This document shows, in pieces, positions 17,419 to 26,110 of a stretch of DNA of 64,000 nucleotides (its first letter is position 1; each line of letters begins with the position of its first letter). Source of the stretch: Streptomyces sp. Tu 3180 (GTDB lineage: Bacteria; Actinomycetota; Actinomycetes; Streptomycetales; Streptomycetaceae). The position numbers and the translations under genes were made by a program. The stretch spans positions 868,001 through 932,000 of the forward strand of contig NZ_WOXS01000002.1 in assembly GCF_009852415.1 (NCBI RefSeq). Direction: 5' to 3'. The notes beneath the pieces were generated by a model. It was not told the DNA's origin. It ran no database searches and worked only from the letters and a program-made list of their open reading frames with translations.

Positions 17419-17658
17419 CGGGACAAGGCGCGGACCATCGTGGCAGAAGGGACCGCCGAGTCGGTTCCGAACGTCCGGGCGTCACCGCGGGGCGCGCACC
17501 AAACGCGCTGCTGTGTCGGGTACTTGGGATGACGAGTGGGGTTGATCACAGCGGCCGGGCACGAGGGTGCGGGTGGGGGCACGCGGAAGGGGCCCGCCGC
17601 CGGAGCGACGGGCCCCTTCCGCGGCGCCCGGACACGCCCTCGTGTGGCCCGGGTCTCG
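17419..17658 (-). other. spacer between MFS and hemerythrin genes
   Basis: About 240 nt from the longest MFS start, or 327 nt from the alternative start at 17331. It carries the 15-bp terminator at 17582-17623 and, presumably, the MFS promoter. A GGGTAC at 17518-17523 on the plus strand has no correctly spaced -35 and no gene downstream on that strand. Confidence 0.4.
17582..17623 (-). terminator. strong hairpin terminator after hemerythrin gene
   Basis: A perfect 15-bp stem (17582-17596 with 17609-17623) and 12-nt loop, 36 nt beyond the hemerythrin stop codon. Symmetric, so it may act in both directions. Confidence 0.75.
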
Positions 17659-18222
17659 TCAGGCGTGCTTGCCGCGTCCGCTCAGCGCGTCGCGGATCCG
17701 GTCGACCATGCCGGTTCCCGGTGCCAGCAGCTTGTTCGCCGGGGGCTTGTCCGGGGCGGCGGGGTGCGGCCGGGTCGGGGCCGTCTTCTTGGCCTGCCGG
17801 ACCTTGTCGCCGAGCTGGTCGAGCTTGTCCGGGGAGCAGGAGGCGCGCAGCATGGGGAACAGGTTCTGCTCCTCGTCGGCGATGTGCCCGCGGATCTCGG
17901 TCATCAGCATGCCGACGAGCCGGTCGAACTCGGCGTCGCCCGCGTCGCAGCCCTCCAGGTCCTTCATGATCTGCTCGGCCTTGGCGTGGTCCTCGAGCTC
18001 CCGGTCGGCCAGGGCGTCGCCGTTCTCCACGTGCTCGCGCACGGCCGGGTAGAGGTACGCCTCCTCGGCCACCGAGTGCCGGACCAGCTCGATCGTGGCC
18101 CGGTCGGCGTACACCTTGCGGTCCTCGTGGCCGGGCGGCAGCGCCTCGATCCTGCCGAAGAGCTCCTCGACCTCCCGGTGGTCGGTCACCAGCTCGTCGA
18201 TGACGTTTCCGCCGTGTCCCAT
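17659..18222 (-). CDS. hemerythrin HHE-domain protein
   Basis: A 187-residue cytoplasmic protein. Residues 1-135 form a four-helix hemerythrin domain with the metal-binding His/Glu pattern: DHREVEELFGRIE (His15), RHSVAEEAYLYP, DHAKAEQ and GHIADEEQNLFP. A di-iron site should bind O2, NO or peroxide. The last 45 residues are a basic, Pro-rich tail (KKTAPTRPHPAAPDKPP...) that is probably unstructured. GGAGGTG lies 8 nt before the ATG. It is followed by a strong terminator and is probably transcribed alone. Roles of such proteins in actinobacteria include redox and nitrosative stress sensing; the exact role here is unknown. Confidence 0.92.
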   Translation of the reverse strand: MGHGGNVIDELVTDHREVEELFGRIEALPPGHEDRKVYADRATIELVRHSVAEEAYLYPAVREHVENGDALADRELEDHAKAEQIMKDLEGCDAGDAEFDRLVGMLMTEIRGHIADEEQNLFPMLRASCSPDKLDQLGDKVRQAKKTAPTRPHPAAPDKPPANKLLAPGTGMVDRIRDALSGRGKHA

Positions 18223-18277
18223 CCCTCTTCACCTCCGGTTCGTGGTGGCACCCGGCCGGGGCCACCCGGCACCGGGT

Positions 18278-18295
18278 CCCCCGGCCTCCCGGGGG
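18278..18295 (-). terminator. short GC hairpin after DoxX gene
   Basis: A perfect 7-bp stem with a 4-nt loop, 18 nt beyond the DoxX stop codon. Confidence 0.4.
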
Positions 18296-18313
18296 CTAAC
18301 GCGGCCGGAGGGG

Positions 18314-18847
18314 TCAGCGGGGCAGCACGGCGCGGACCCGGCCGGCCGCCGAGGCGGGGCGGGTCCCGGCCCGGAAGGACCGCTGCACGAGGCGGGCGTC
18401 GCGGCGCAGGTCGTGGGCGGCGTGCCGGCTGCGCCACAGCAGCGAGGGGGCGGCGCCGGTGTCGTCGGCGGCGATCAGCAGGCCGCCGAGCATCGACAGG
18501 TTCTTCAGGAAGTGGATGAGCTGCTGGCCGCGCTGCTCCGGGTCCTCCTCCTCCCAGAACCGGTGTCCCGCGAGCGTCGTGGGCACGAGCGTGGCGGCGA
18601 GCGCGAGCGCGGCGGGGCGGGGCATGCGTCCGGCGGCCAGCAGCAGCCCGGCCACGACCTGGACGGCGCCGCTCAGCCGTACGGCCTGCTCGGTGCTGTC
18701 CGGCAGCACCGGGACGCGGTCGGTGACGGGCCGTACGACGGGCTCGGCGACCGGGACGACGTTCTTGGGGTGGCGGACGGATTCCAGTCCGCCCGCGACG
18801 AACATCGAGGCCAGCATCGGGCGGCCGACGACGCGCAACAGACTCAT
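18314..18847 (-). CDS. DoxX-family membrane protein
   Basis: A 177-residue integral membrane protein with about four hydrophobic segments: near 1-20, 58-75, 80-95 and 115-128. MLASMFVAGGLESVRHP at the N-terminus and FLKNLSMLGGLL in the last helix are typical of DoxX proteins. The final 40 residues are basic and cytoplasmic. The family is associated with thiol redox and oxidative stress in actinobacteria, but its biochemical activity is not settled. AGGAGAAGG precedes the ATG. It lies between the hemerythrin and DUF1360 genes on the same strand, 88-90 nt from each, so co-transcription is possible but not shown. Confidence 0.88.
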   Translation of the reverse strand: MSLLRVVGRPMLASMFVAGGLESVRHPKNVVPVAEPVVRPVTDRVPVLPDSTEQAVRLSGAVQVVAGLLLAAGRMPRPAALALAATLVPTTLAGHRFWEEEDPEQRGQQLIHFLKNLSMLGGLLIAADDTGAAPSLLWRSRHAAHDLRRDARLVQRSFRAGTRPASAAGRVRAVLPR

Positions 18848-18935
18848 GGCCTTCTCCTGGGGTGTCGGTGGTGCGGGCTCGCCGGGTTCCCTTCCGGGCG
18901 GGGACCATTCGGCGGGCCCGCACGGGCCGGTCCGG

Positions 18936-19424
18936 TCAGCCCTGCGCGGACTGCTCCGTCCGGCTCCAGGCGTACTGCAGCCAGTCCGCCGCCGTGACGG
19001 CGGTCAGGCCGGCGCACAGCAGGCGGGCCGCCCTCGGCGCGCAGGCGTACGTGCAGACCAGGCCGCCGGCCACCCAGGCGGAGGTGCAGAAGGGGCAGGA
19101 CACCAGGTCGCCCACGGCGCGGCGCGCCCCGTTCCCGCGGGGCTCGTCCATCACCTCGCCGGCCTCGGCCTCCCTCTCCCGCCGGGTGAACGGCGCCCGG
19201 AGGAAACTGGTGATCTTGTCCTTGGACAGCAGCCGGGAGCCCCTGAACGTCGCCGTCGCCAGCAGGACGAGGTCCCAGGGCGGCACGGTGTCGGGCAGCC
19301 GCACCCCGCGGCGCCGGGCCACCACAGTGAACAGGGCGACGCTCGCCGCGAACGTGGTGGCGAGCGCGGCGTAGCCGCCCAGGGGCGTCCCGCCCTCGTC
19401 GTAGTCGGATTCCTGCGCCGTCAT
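18936..19424 (-). CDS. DUF1360 membrane protein
   Basis: A 162-residue protein of the DUF1360 family. It has an N-terminal hydrophobic helix (about 18-36), the signature FRGSRLLSKDKITSFLRAPFT, a CPFC pair near residue 109 in a second hydrophobic segment, and a C-terminal helix. The two cysteines in CPFC suggest redox or metal chemistry, but no function has been assigned to the family that I know of. In Bacillus a related protein is a spore coat-associated sporulation protein. GAGGAGG stands just upstream of the ATG. Confidence 0.8.
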   Translation of the reverse strand: MTAQESDYDEGGTPLGGYAALATTFAASVALFTVVARRRGVRLPDTVPPWDLVLLATATFRGSRLLSKDKITSFLRAPFTRREREAEAGEVMDEPRGNGARRAVGDLVSCPFCTSAWVAGGLVCTYACAPRAARLLCAGLTAVTAADWLQYAWSRTEQSAQG

Positions 19425-19494
19425 GGCACCTCCTCGGCTTCGGTACGGCCGGAGTGCCCCCCTGCTCCGCCGTCACACGCGGCAGTGCGCGTCC

Positions 19495-19818
19495 TCACCA
19501 GAACCGGGTGGTGAGCGCGGGCTGGTGGACCGCCTCGACGGCGTCGCGCAGGCGCAGGGCGACGGCGATGGTGGCGCGCAGGGCCGAGGGCCGTACGCTC
19601 TGGGCGGTCTCGGTGGCCAGGACCAGCAGGCAGGACGCCGCCTGTTCCACCATGGAGACCGGGAGGGTGTAGTCGCTGTCGGCGGCCGCGCGGAACGCCT
19701 TCAGCGGGGCCCCCGCTCCCTCGACGGTGCGCCGGGAGGCCTGCTCCAGGTGCTGTGCGGCCTGTTCGCACACGGTGGCGGGCAGGGTGAGGGTGCGCTG
19801 GAACGGTGAACTCGTCAT
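19495..19818 (-). CDS. hypothetical protein
   Basis: A 107-residue soluble, helix-rich protein with no domain I can name. Residues 14-45 and 60-100 form amphipathic helices (VCEQAAQHLEQASR, MVEQAASCLLVLATE, TIAVALRLRDAVEAVH). It is in the same orientation as the DUF1360 and DoxX genes, 70 nt upstream of DUF1360. A GGGTAC hexamer reading towards it lies at 19925 to 19920, 101 nt upstream of the ATG, but no GNNT is correctly spaced, so I do not call a promoter. Confidence 0.65.
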   Translation of the reverse strand: MTSSPFQRTLTLPATVCEQAAQHLEQASRRTVEGAGAPLKAFRAAADSDYTLPVSMVEQAASCLLVLATETAQSVRPSALRATIAVALRLRDAVEAVHQPALTTRFW

Positions 19819-19970
19819 GCCGGAGTGCTCCCCCGGGACGGCCCGTTCGATCGGCGGACGGCGGGTTTTTCACCGTCCCGCGTGACCGGCCGGCCGCGCG
19901 TGGGGGGGCGCGGGGCCCCGTACCCTGGGGGCCTCGTCCGTACCGTCCGCACAGGTGAGGAGCCCCGCCC

Positions 19971-20858
19971 ATGACCGTGCGTCCCGGTCCGGCGGTCCAG
20001 GGCGGTGACGGGCCGGGGGCCGTCGCGGCGCGGTTCACCGGGCGGGCGGTCACCGGCGAGCGCCCGTTGTCCGGTTCGCTCACCGAGGTCTCCCTCGACG
20101 ACGGCCGGGTGGTGATCGTCAAGCGCGCCGACGGCGCGGAGGCGGCCCGGGCCGAGGCGGCGGGGCTGCGCTGGCTGGCCGGGGCGGGGACGGTGCGGGT
20201 GCCGGCCGTGCACGGGCACGACGAACGCCGGCTGGTCGTCGACCGGGTGGCGCAGGGGCGGCCCGGGGAGCGGGCGGCTGTCCGGTTCGGCCGCGATCTG
20301 GCCCGGCTGCACGCCGCGGGAGCGCCCGCGTTCGGGGCGCCGCCGCCGGGCGGTCCGGTGGAGGCGTTCGTCGGGCCCGCCCCCATGCGCAACGTCACCG
20401 GTGACGACTGGCCGCACTGGTACGCCGAGCACCGGGTGCTGCCGTACCTGCGCCGGGCGGTCGACGACGGCACCGTGCGCCGTGCGGAAGCGGGTGTGGT
20501 GGAGCGGGTGTGCGAGCGGTTGCCGGAGCTCGCCGGGCCCGCCGAGCCGCCCGCGCGGCTGCACGGCGACCTGTGGAACGGCAACGTGCTGTGGGGCGCC
20601 GACGGGCACGTCCGGCTGATCGATCCGGCCGCGCACGGCGGGCACCGGGAGACCGACCTGGCGATGCTCCGTCTCTTCGGCTGCCCCCGGCTGGACGCGG
20701 TCCTGGAGGGCTACCGGGAGACGGCGCCGCTCGCCGGCGGGTGGGAGACACGCGTCGGCGTGCACCAGCTGTTCCCGCTGCTGGTGCACGCCGTGCTGTT
20801 CGGCCGCGGCTACGCCGAGCGGGCGCTCGCCGTCGCGCGGTCGGTGGCGGCCGGGTGA
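19971..20858 (+). CDS. fructosamine-kinase-like phosphotransferase
   Basis: A 295-residue protein kinase-fold phosphotransferase. The catalytic loop LHGDLWNGNVLW and the metal-binding LIDPAAHGGHRETDLAMLRLFG are the hallmarks of the fructosamine/ketosamine-3-kinase family (FN3K). The family phosphorylates sugars attached to protein amines so that they fall off, repairing glycation. The N-terminal lysine is in VVIVKRADGAE. GGTGAGGAG precedes the ATG. It is convergent with catalase, with only 4 nt between the two stop codons. A protein-repair role would suit the stress-related surroundings. Confidence 0.88.
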   Translation: MTVRPGPAVQGGDGPGAVAARFTGRAVTGERPLSGSLTEVSLDDGRVVIVKRADGAEAARAEAAGLRWLAGAGTVRVPAVHGHDERRLVVDRVAQGRPGERAAVRFGRDLARLHAAGAPAFGAPPPGGPVEAFVGPAPMRNVTGDDWPHWYAEHRVLPYLRRAVDDGTVRRAEAGVVERVCERLPELAGPAEPPARLHGDLWNGNVLWGADGHVRLIDPAAHGGHRETDLAMLRLFGCPRLDAVLEGYRETAPLAGGWETRVGVHQLFPLLVHAVLFGRGYAERALAVARSVAAG

Positions 20859-20862
20859 CCGC

Positions 20863-22521
20863 TCACCGGGTCACCACGTGCCGTTCGTCGGGCACGCAGT
20901 GGGTCATGGTGAGTCCCTCCACGTCGCGCGGCGGGTTGTCGCCGAGGCTGGCCAGCCGCTTGCGGTCCTCGTCCGTGAGGTCCTGGCTCGCGAGCGGTTC
21001 CAGGTGGGCGACGTCCTCCGGCATGATCCCGAGCCCCTCGCCGACCCGGCGGCCGAGGTCGTTCTCCACCAGCAGGAAGTGCCACACCATGCGCTCCTGC
21101 ACCTCCCGGTCGCACTGGGAGATCAGGGTGACGAAGTTCTTCACCAGGTCGTCGCGCTCCCAGTCCTCCATCAGCAGGTAGCGCTGGCCGGCCTGCAGGT
21201 AGTCGTTGGTGCGCGGGATGCGCTTGCGGGTGAGCCGGCCCCGGATCTCCGGGCCCTGGTCGTCGTGCGTCGGGTACTGGCCCTCCCGCAGACCGCCGGT
21301 GATCGACGGCTCGTAGTTCACGTGCGGGTTCTCGCCGCCGCCGTCGACGTAGTACGTCATCTGGCCGTCGCGCTGGTTGGTGCGCACCTCGGCGTTCTTG
21401 GCCTGGTTGACCGGCAGTTGCAGGTAGTTCGGGCCGACCCGGTGGCGCTGGGTGTCGCTGTAGGAGAAGGTCCGGCCGACGAGCATCTTGTCGTCGGAGA
21501 AGTCCAGGCCGTCGACGAGGACGCCGGTGCCGAAGGAGATCTGCTCGTTCTCGGCGAAGAAGTTCTCCGGCATCCGGTTCAGCACCATCCTGCCCACCGG
21601 CTTCGGCGGGAAGTCCTGCTCGGGCCAGGTCTTGGTGTCGTCCAGCGGGTCGAAGTCCAGTTCCGGGTGGTCGTGGTCGTCCATCATCTGGACCAGCAGT
21701 TCCCACTCCGGGTACTCGCCGCGCGCCACCGCCTCGTAGAGGTCCTTGGTGGCGTGACCGAGCCCCTGGGCCTGGACGTTGGCCGCGTCCTCCTCGGTCA
21801 TGCTGCGCACGCCCTGCTTGGGCATCCAGTGGTACTTGACCAGCTTGGTGTCGCCCTCGGCGTTGACCCACTTGTAGGTGTTCACGCCGAAGCCCTGCAT
21901 GTGGCGGTAGTCCGCGGGGATGCCGCGCGGGCTGAACAGGTTGACCAGCATGTGCATCGACTCCGGTGTCTGCGACATGAAGTCGAAGATGCGGCGCGGC
22001 TGCTGCTCGAAGGTGACGGGGTCGGGCTTGAGGGCGTGGATGACGTCCGGGAACTTGATCGCGTCCCGGATGAAGAAGACGCCCAGGTTGTTGCCGACGA
22101 GGTCCCAGTTGCCGTCCTCGGTGTAGAACTTCACCGCGAAGCCGCGGGGGTCGCGGGCGGCCTCGGAGGAGTCGCGTCCGCCGATGACGGTGGAGAAGCG
22201 GACGGCCAGGTCCGTGCGCTTGCCCTCCTCCTGGAAGAGCTTGGCCCGGGTGTAGCGGGAGATCGGCTCGTCGCCCCACTTCCCGTACGCCTCGAAGTAG
22301 CCGTAGGCGGTGACGCCGCGGGCGTGCACCACGCGCTCGGGGATGCGTTCCCGGTCGAAGTGGCTGATCTTCTCCAGGAACTGGTAGTTCTCCAGCGTGG
22401 CCGGGCCGCGGGCGCCGACCGTGCGCTGGTTCTGGTTGTCGTAGACCGGATGGCCCTGCCGGTTGGTGAGTACCCTGCGCTCGTCGCCGGGAGCGGGACC
22501 CTGGCTCGATACGTCCGTCAT
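20863..22521 (-). CDS. monofunctional heme catalase
   Basis: Catalase of 552 residues that breaks down H2O2. Catalytic His66 (VVHARG), the distal Asn in GNWDLVGNN and the heme-Tyr segment [12 protein letters not shown] are intact. The length is slightly more than small-subunit catalases (about 480-510), with a helical C-terminal extension, and far below the large-subunit type. ATG 22521 has AAGGAG 9 nt upstream; an in-frame extension to 22776 has no such signal. A SigB-type promoter (GAGT-N14-GGGTAC) lies upstream with a leader of about 85 nt, so induction by osmotic or general stress is likely, as known for catB of S. coelicolor. Confidence 0.97.
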   Translation of the reverse strand: MTDVSSQGPAPGDERRVLTNRQGHPVYDNQNQRTVGARGPATLENYQFLEKISHFDRERIPERVVHARGVTAYGYFEAYGKWGDEPISRYTRAKLFQEEGKRTDLAVRFSTVIGGRDSSEAARDPRGFAVKFYTEDGNWDLVGNNLGVFFIRDAIKFPDVIHALKPDPVTFEQQPRRIFDFMSQTPESMHMLVNLFSPRGIPADYRHMQGFGVNTYKWVNAEGDTKLVKYHWMPKQGVRSMTEEDAANVQAQGLGHATKDLYEAVARGEYPEWELLVQMMDDHDHPELDFDPLDDTKTWPEQDFPPKPVGRMVLNRMPENFFAENEQISFGTGVLVDGLDFSDDKMLVGRTFSYSDTQRHRVGPNYLQLPVNQAKNAEVRTNQRDGQMTYYVDGGGENPHVNYEPSITGGLREGQYPTHDDQGPEIRGRLTRKRIPRTNDYLQAGQRYLLMEDWERDDLVKNFVTLISQCDREVQERMVWHFLLVENDLGRRVGEGLGIMPEDVAHLEPLASQDLTDEDRKRLASLGDNPPRDVEGLTMTHCVPDERHVVTR

Positions 22522-22612
22522 GATCGTGAGCTCCTTCGGCTGCTCATGGCTGGTGGCGGGCGGGCCGGGACGGGCGGTGCCGGCCGCCGGCCGGTCGTGG
22601 CGGACGGCCCGG

Positions 22613-22636
22613 GTACCCGGCGCCGCGACGTCACTC
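22613..22636 (-). promoter_or_regulatory. SigB-type promoter for catalase
   Basis: On the minus strand, GAGT (22636-22633), a 14-nt spacer and GGGTAC (22618-22613). The -10 box lies 91 nt before the catalase ATG. Fits GNNT-N14-16-GGGTAC/T. Confidence 0.58.
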
Positions 22637-22823
22637 ACGCCACGGCGGTCCAATCTTGAACATTCCGGGCCGGGGTCGGCGCACGGCCGTCGCGCGCGTT
22701 CCACCGGTGTGTGCGTACGAGGGTCATGCTGCCGCGGATCGCACGGGACGGCGACTCGGAGCACCCGGACGGTCACGCACGGTGGCCACGGAGGCGCGGC
22801 GGTCCGGTCCCCGGGACGGCGAA

Positions 22824-22860
22824 GGGCCCGGACACCGGGTCGCCCACGGTGTCCGGGCCC
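22824..22860 (-). terminator. hairpin terminator after 78-residue gene
   Basis: A perfect 13-bp stem (22824-22836 with 22848-22860) and 11-nt loop, 15 nt beyond the stop codon of the small gene. Confidence 0.72.
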
Positions 22861-22875
22861 GGAGGAGCGGCGTGC

Positions 22876-23112
22876 TCAGCTGCCGCTGAGCCGTGCGCGC
22901 AGAAGCTCCTTGCCCAGCTCGGCGCCCTTGCGGCTGTCCGCCTGAGCCTTGCGGAAGAGGTCGGCGACCTCGGTGTCCTTGGCGCGCTCGGCGTCCTGGA
23001 TGTAGGTCTCCAGGCGCAGCGCGTTGCTCAGGCACGCCTCGACGTACCAGATCAGGTTGTAGTCCTTGTCCTGCGTGCCGGTCACGCCGCCGGTCTCCGT
23101 CTCGCTGGTCAT
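22876..23112 (-). CDS. small conserved helical protein, probable general-stress gene
   Basis: A 78-residue acidic, soluble protein, almost entirely alpha-helical after a short disordered N-terminus. KDYNLIWYVEACLSNALRLE and the following EVADLFRKAQADSRKGAEL could form a helical hairpin, with an outline recalling ferritin-like or four-helix proteins, although no metal-ligand pattern is complete. I do not recognise a named family. AGGAGG lies 6 nt before the ATG. It has its own SigB-type promoter (GTGT-N15-GGGTAC) and its own strong terminator, so it is a monocistronic unit next to catalase. Function unknown; the promoter suggests abundant expression under stress. Confidence 0.85.
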   Translation of the reverse strand: MTSETETGGVTGTQDKDYNLIWYVEACLSNALRLETYIQDAERAKDTEVADLFRKAQADSRKGAELGKELLRARLSGS

Positions 23113-23200
23113 TGAGGCCTCCTGTTCGCGGTGCTCTCGTCACGGGTCCGCCGCCCCGATCCGCGTCGTCCGGGCGGCGGGCCTCCACAGCGCGGGCCGA

Positions 23201-23225
23201 GTACCCGTCCTCGCCGGGGGCACAC
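23201..23225 (-). promoter_or_regulatory. SigB-type promoter for 78-residue protein
   Basis: Minus strand GTGT (23225-23222), a 15-nt spacer, GGGTAC (23206-23201). The -10 box lies 88 nt before the ATG. The best combined fit of sequence and spacing among the minus-strand sites. Confidence 0.62.
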
Positions 23226-23569
23226 CGTGCCGACGCGAGCGGCGCCGCGGAAGCGGCGTGCCGCGGGCCGCCGCACCGTGCGGGGGCGCGGCGGCGCGGC
23301 GGTGACGACGCGGGCCGCGCCGGGGGCGGTTCGCCGCCAGGGGCCGGGACGGCCGGGGCCGGCGGCCGCGTCGGCGCCGGCCCGTCCGGGTTCCACGGCG
23401 GCCGTGCGGCCGAGAAGCGGCGGGGGCACCGACCGGTCCCCCGTTCCGGTCGTGCCCCCGCGATGGCTCGAACCTATGCGGAGCGGGGACGGCGTGTGTA
23501 CCGCACCGATGCCCGCTGCGGCGGCCCGAGGGCTCATCCGTGCACAAGTGAGTCCGAAAGACCCGGCTT

Positions 23570-23594
23570 CGTCCCGTGCGGCGCGCACGGGACG
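23570..23594 (-). terminator. hairpin terminator after PucR-family gene
   Basis: A perfect 11-bp stem with a 3-nt loop, 28 nt beyond the stop codon of the PucR-type regulator. Confidence 0.65.
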
Positions 23595-23622
23595 CGCGTG
23601 GACGAGGGCCCGGGCCGGGGGT

Positions 23623-25128
23623 TCACCCGGGCGGGGACGCCTGCGGCACGCCCGTGAACACCGGCTGTTCCAGGTCGCCCACCGCCAGATGGGCCAGGAC
23701 GACCTCGTACAGGTCGGTTCCGGCCGCCAGGAGCTGGCGCTCGAGGACCGGCTCGGCGCCGCGCACGTGCTCGCGGACGGTCTGGGCGTGGACGCCCAGC
23801 GCCTGCGCGGCCCGCTCGGCGTTGCCCCCGGCCGCGATCCAGGTGCGCAGGGTGCGGCGGAGGTTGCGGGCGTCCCGGTCCAGCCGGCCCAGCAGGTCCT
23901 GCGCCCAGGCGCGCACGGCGGGACCGGCCAGCAGGTCGGCCAGGCGCGGGGAGGCCGCGCCGGGGTCGGCACCCGACTGCCCGTCCAGGAGGTTGATCTG
24001 GGTGTGGAGCGCCAGGTGCACGACGGCACGGGCGGTGAGGTCGTCGAAGTCGGCGCCTAGCATGGTCTCGACGCGTTCCATGCGGGCGCGCACGGTGTTG
24101 CGGCTCACGCCGAGCACCTTGGCCGTGTTGACGGCGGTGAACTCCAGGCCGAGGCGGGTGGTGGCGAGGAGTTCGGCGCGGACGTGGTGCGGCAGCGCGT
24201 CGAGCGGGCGCAGCACCCGCGCCGTCCAGCCGCGCAGCGCCGCCGGGTCGACCAGCCGCTCGGGATGGGTGCGCTCGGCGTACACGGCCGTCTTGTCCGC
24301 CCGGAAGTGCGCCACCGCGAGCGCGCTGACGGCCTGTCCGTACGCGGTGGCGGTCCGGGCGAGGCTCTGGCGGGCACTGCCGCCGAGGAAGGTGTCCGGG
24401 TGCCGTCCGACCAGGGACCGCAGATCGCCGGCGGTGGCCTCGCGGGGGCTGACGACGATCACGTGTCCGTCCATGGCCGGACACCGCACGACCAGCGCCT
24501 CCTCCCCCGTGGTGTCCAGGCACTCCTCCGCGAGCCGGTCGCGCCGTCCCGGGTCGGACTCGACGACGTAGACGCACGCCATGTCGGCGTCGAGCAGGCC
24601 CGGCCACAGTCCCGCGGCGACCCGGCGGGCCGCGACGGTGTCCTCGACCATCAGCAGCTGCAGGATCGCCAGCCGCAGATCGGCGGTGGCCCGCCGGAGC
24701 CGGTGCCCGGCCGCGGTGGACTCGTGCGCGGTCAGCAGGAGTTCGACCACCTGGGCGGTGTGCGTGACGACGTCGGAGGCGTGCCGGTCGAAGGGAGCGT
24801 CGCGGGAGACGGCCAGGACGCAGGTCCGCGAGGGGTGCCCGACCCTCACCAGACGCAGGTGGCGCCCCTCCCCCTCCCAGGCGGCGGAGGCGATCCGGCC
24901 GGAGGTGATGTCGGCGACCAGCACCTCGTCCAGCGGCAGCCGGACCCCGGCGAGAAGCGTGCCGTCGGCGTCCCGCAGGCACACCGACGCCCGCACGGTG
25001 CCGGCCAGCCAGTCGACGACCCTGCGGACGTCCCGTCCGGCCGGCCGCAGGTGCTCGAGCAGCTCCCGCGCCCACGCCGGGTGCACCCCGGCCGTCGTCC
25101 CCGTCCCCCGGATGCCGCCGCCCGTCAC
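23623..25128 (-). CDS. PucR-family transcriptional regulator with two C-terminal helix-turn-helix segments
   Basis: A 501-residue regulator. The N-terminal half lacks an obvious catalytic motif and looks like a ligand-sensing or GGDEF-like domain as in other PucR/CdaR proteins. Near residue 340 is a typical PucR HTH (VNTAKVLGVSRNTVRARMERVE). A second HTH-like segment follows about 100 residues later (NAERAAQALGVHAQTVREHVRG), giving two tandem DNA-binding candidates where most PucR proteins have one. GTG 25128 is chosen because GGGGAAGG lies 5 nt upstream; the frame runs open to 25419 but would overlap the divergent gene. The effector and targets are unknown. Confidence 0.85.
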   Translation of the reverse strand: MTGGGIRGTGTTAGVHPAWARELLEHLRPAGRDVRRVVDWLAGTVRASVCLRDADGTLLAGVRLPLDEVLVADITSGRIASAAWEGEGRHLRLVRVGHPSRTCVLAVSRDAPFDRHASDVVTHTAQVVELLLTAHESTAAGHRLRRATADLRLAILQLLMVEDTVAARRVAAGLWPGLLDADMACVYVVESDPGRRDRLAEECLDTTGEEALVVRCPAMDGHVIVVSPREATAGDLRSLVGRHPDTFLGGSARQSLARTATAYGQAVSALAVAHFRADKTAVYAERTHPERLVDPAALRGWTARVLRPLDALPHHVRAELLATTRLGLEFTAVNTAKVLGVSRNTVRARMERVETMLGADFDDLTARAVVHLALHTQINLLDGQSGADPGAASPRLADLLAGPAVRAWAQDLLGRLDRDARNLRRTLRTWIAAGGNAERAAQALGVHAQTVREHVRGAEPVLERQLLAAGTDLYEVVLAHLAVGDLEQPVFTGVPQASPPG

Positions 25129-25289
25129 CTCGGCCTTCCCCTCGTTCGTCCGCCGTTCCCGGCCCAGGTCAGGGACGTTACCCCACCCGTGCGCGGAGCC
25201 CGGCCCCGGCGGGCGCCCGCGTCCGGGACGACGGGGCCGGAGCCCCCGCGCGCGGTCCGGCGCGTGCGGTCCGCCCTCCGCGGACGGCA

Positions 25290-25295
25290 TAAGCT
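25290..25295 (+). promoter_or_regulatory. -10 element of a leaderless promoter
   Basis: TAAGCT (TAnnnT) sits exactly 6 nt before ATG 25302, and there is no Shine-Dalgarno, so the transcript probably begins at or next to the A of the ATG. No clear -35 is visible. Confidence 0.4.
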
Positions 25296-25301
25296 CAGTG
25301 A

Positions 25302-25922
25302 ATGGCGAAGTACTTCGACGTGCACCCCGACAACCCCCAACCGCGCACCATCGCCCAGGTCGCCGACAGCATCCGCTCCGACGCCCTGATCGCATACCCC
25401 ACGGACTCGTGCTACGCACTCGGCTGCCGTCTGGGCAGCCGCGACGGCATCGACCGGATCCGCACGATCCGCAAGCTGGACGACCGGCACCACTTCACCC
25501 TCGTGTGCCGGGACTTCGCGCAGCTCGGCCAGTTCGTGCGGATCGACAACGACGTGTTCCGCGCGGTCAAGGCGTCGACTCCGGGCAGCTACACGTTCAT
25601 CCTGCCGGCGACGAAGGAGGTGCCGCGCATGCTGCAGCACCCGAAGAAGAAGACGGTCGGCGTGCGCATCCCCGACCACGTCGTCACCCAGGCCCTGCTC
25701 GCGGAGCTCGGCGAACCTCTGCTGTCCAGCACCCTGCTGCTGCCCGGCGAGGACGAGCCGATGACCCAGGGCTGGGAGATCAAGGACCGGCTCGACCACA
25801 TGGTGGACGCGGTCCTCGACTCCGGCGACTGCGGCACCGAGCCGACGACGGTGATCGACTTCTCGGGCGGCGAGGCGGAGATCGTGCGGCACGGCGCCGG
25901 CGACGTCACGCGGTTCGAGTAG
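25302..25922 (+). CDS. YciO/YrdC/Sua5-family protein (L-threonylcarbamoyladenylate synthase-like)
   Basis: A 206-residue YrdC-fold protein. AYPTDSCYALGCRLGSRDGIDRI is the nucleotide/RNA-binding signature, and KASTPGSYTFILPATKEVP and KKTVGVRIPDH are also family-typical. YrdC/Sua5 enzymes make threonylcarbamoyl-AMP for tRNA t6A37. The single-domain length and PKKKTVGVRIPDH spacing look closer to YciO, a paralogue with weaker activity, than to the essential TsaC, so the exact role is uncertain. It is divergent from the PucR-type gene (173 nt). Probably translated from a leaderless transcript. Confidence 0.88.
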   Translation: MAKYFDVHPDNPQPRTIAQVADSIRSDALIAYPTDSCYALGCRLGSRDGIDRIRTIRKLDDRHHFTLVCRDFAQLGQFVRIDNDVFRAVKASTPGSYTFILPATKEVPRMLQHPKKKTVGVRIPDHVVTQALLAELGEPLLSSTLLLPGEDEPMTQGWEIKDRLDHMVDAVLDSGDCGTEPTTVIDFSGGEAEIVRHGAGDVTRFE

Positions 25923-25942
25923 CGCCGGGCCGGGCCCGGGGT

Positions 25943-25959
25943 GTCACGGCGGCCGTGAC
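25943..25959 (+). terminator. hairpin after YciO-like gene
   Basis: A perfect 7-bp stem with a 3-nt loop, 20 nt beyond the stop codon. It also lies downstream of the convergent dioxygenase gene. Confidence 0.42.
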
Positions 25960-26110
25960 CCGCCCCGCGCCGGGGGAACGGGCCCGGCACCCACCGCGGT
26001 TCGCCGGCGACGGGACGCGGGGCGGGAGCCCCCGGTGCCCCGCGCCGGCCGTGCCGCGGCCGACGCGGGGCGCTCGGTGCGCGGCGCCGGCAGGTGTCCG
26101 CGCCGGCCGG

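Larger units (their letters stand above)
22522..22875 (-). other. catalase upstream region
   Basis: No gene. It holds the catalase leader, the SigB-type promoter (22613-22636) and, at its far end, the terminator of the 78-residue gene (22824-22860). Confidence 0.55.
23113..23622 (-). other. intergenic region between pucR-type gene and small stress gene
   Basis: About 510 nt with no supported gene; open frames here lack codon bias or recognisable products. It contains the leader and SigB-type promoter of the 78-residue gene at one end and the pucR-side terminator at the other. The middle (23230-23450) is GC-rich sequence in which I see no feature. Confidence 0.5.

Noticed and set aside
17518..17523. 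GGGTAC on the plus strand
   Set aside because: No GNNT at 14-16 nt and no plus-strand gene follows.
19920..19925. GGGTAC on the minus strand upstream of the 107-residue gene
   Set aside because: The nearest tetramer at the right distance is GGTA, which does not fit GNNT; spacing to the start (101 nt) also differs from the others.
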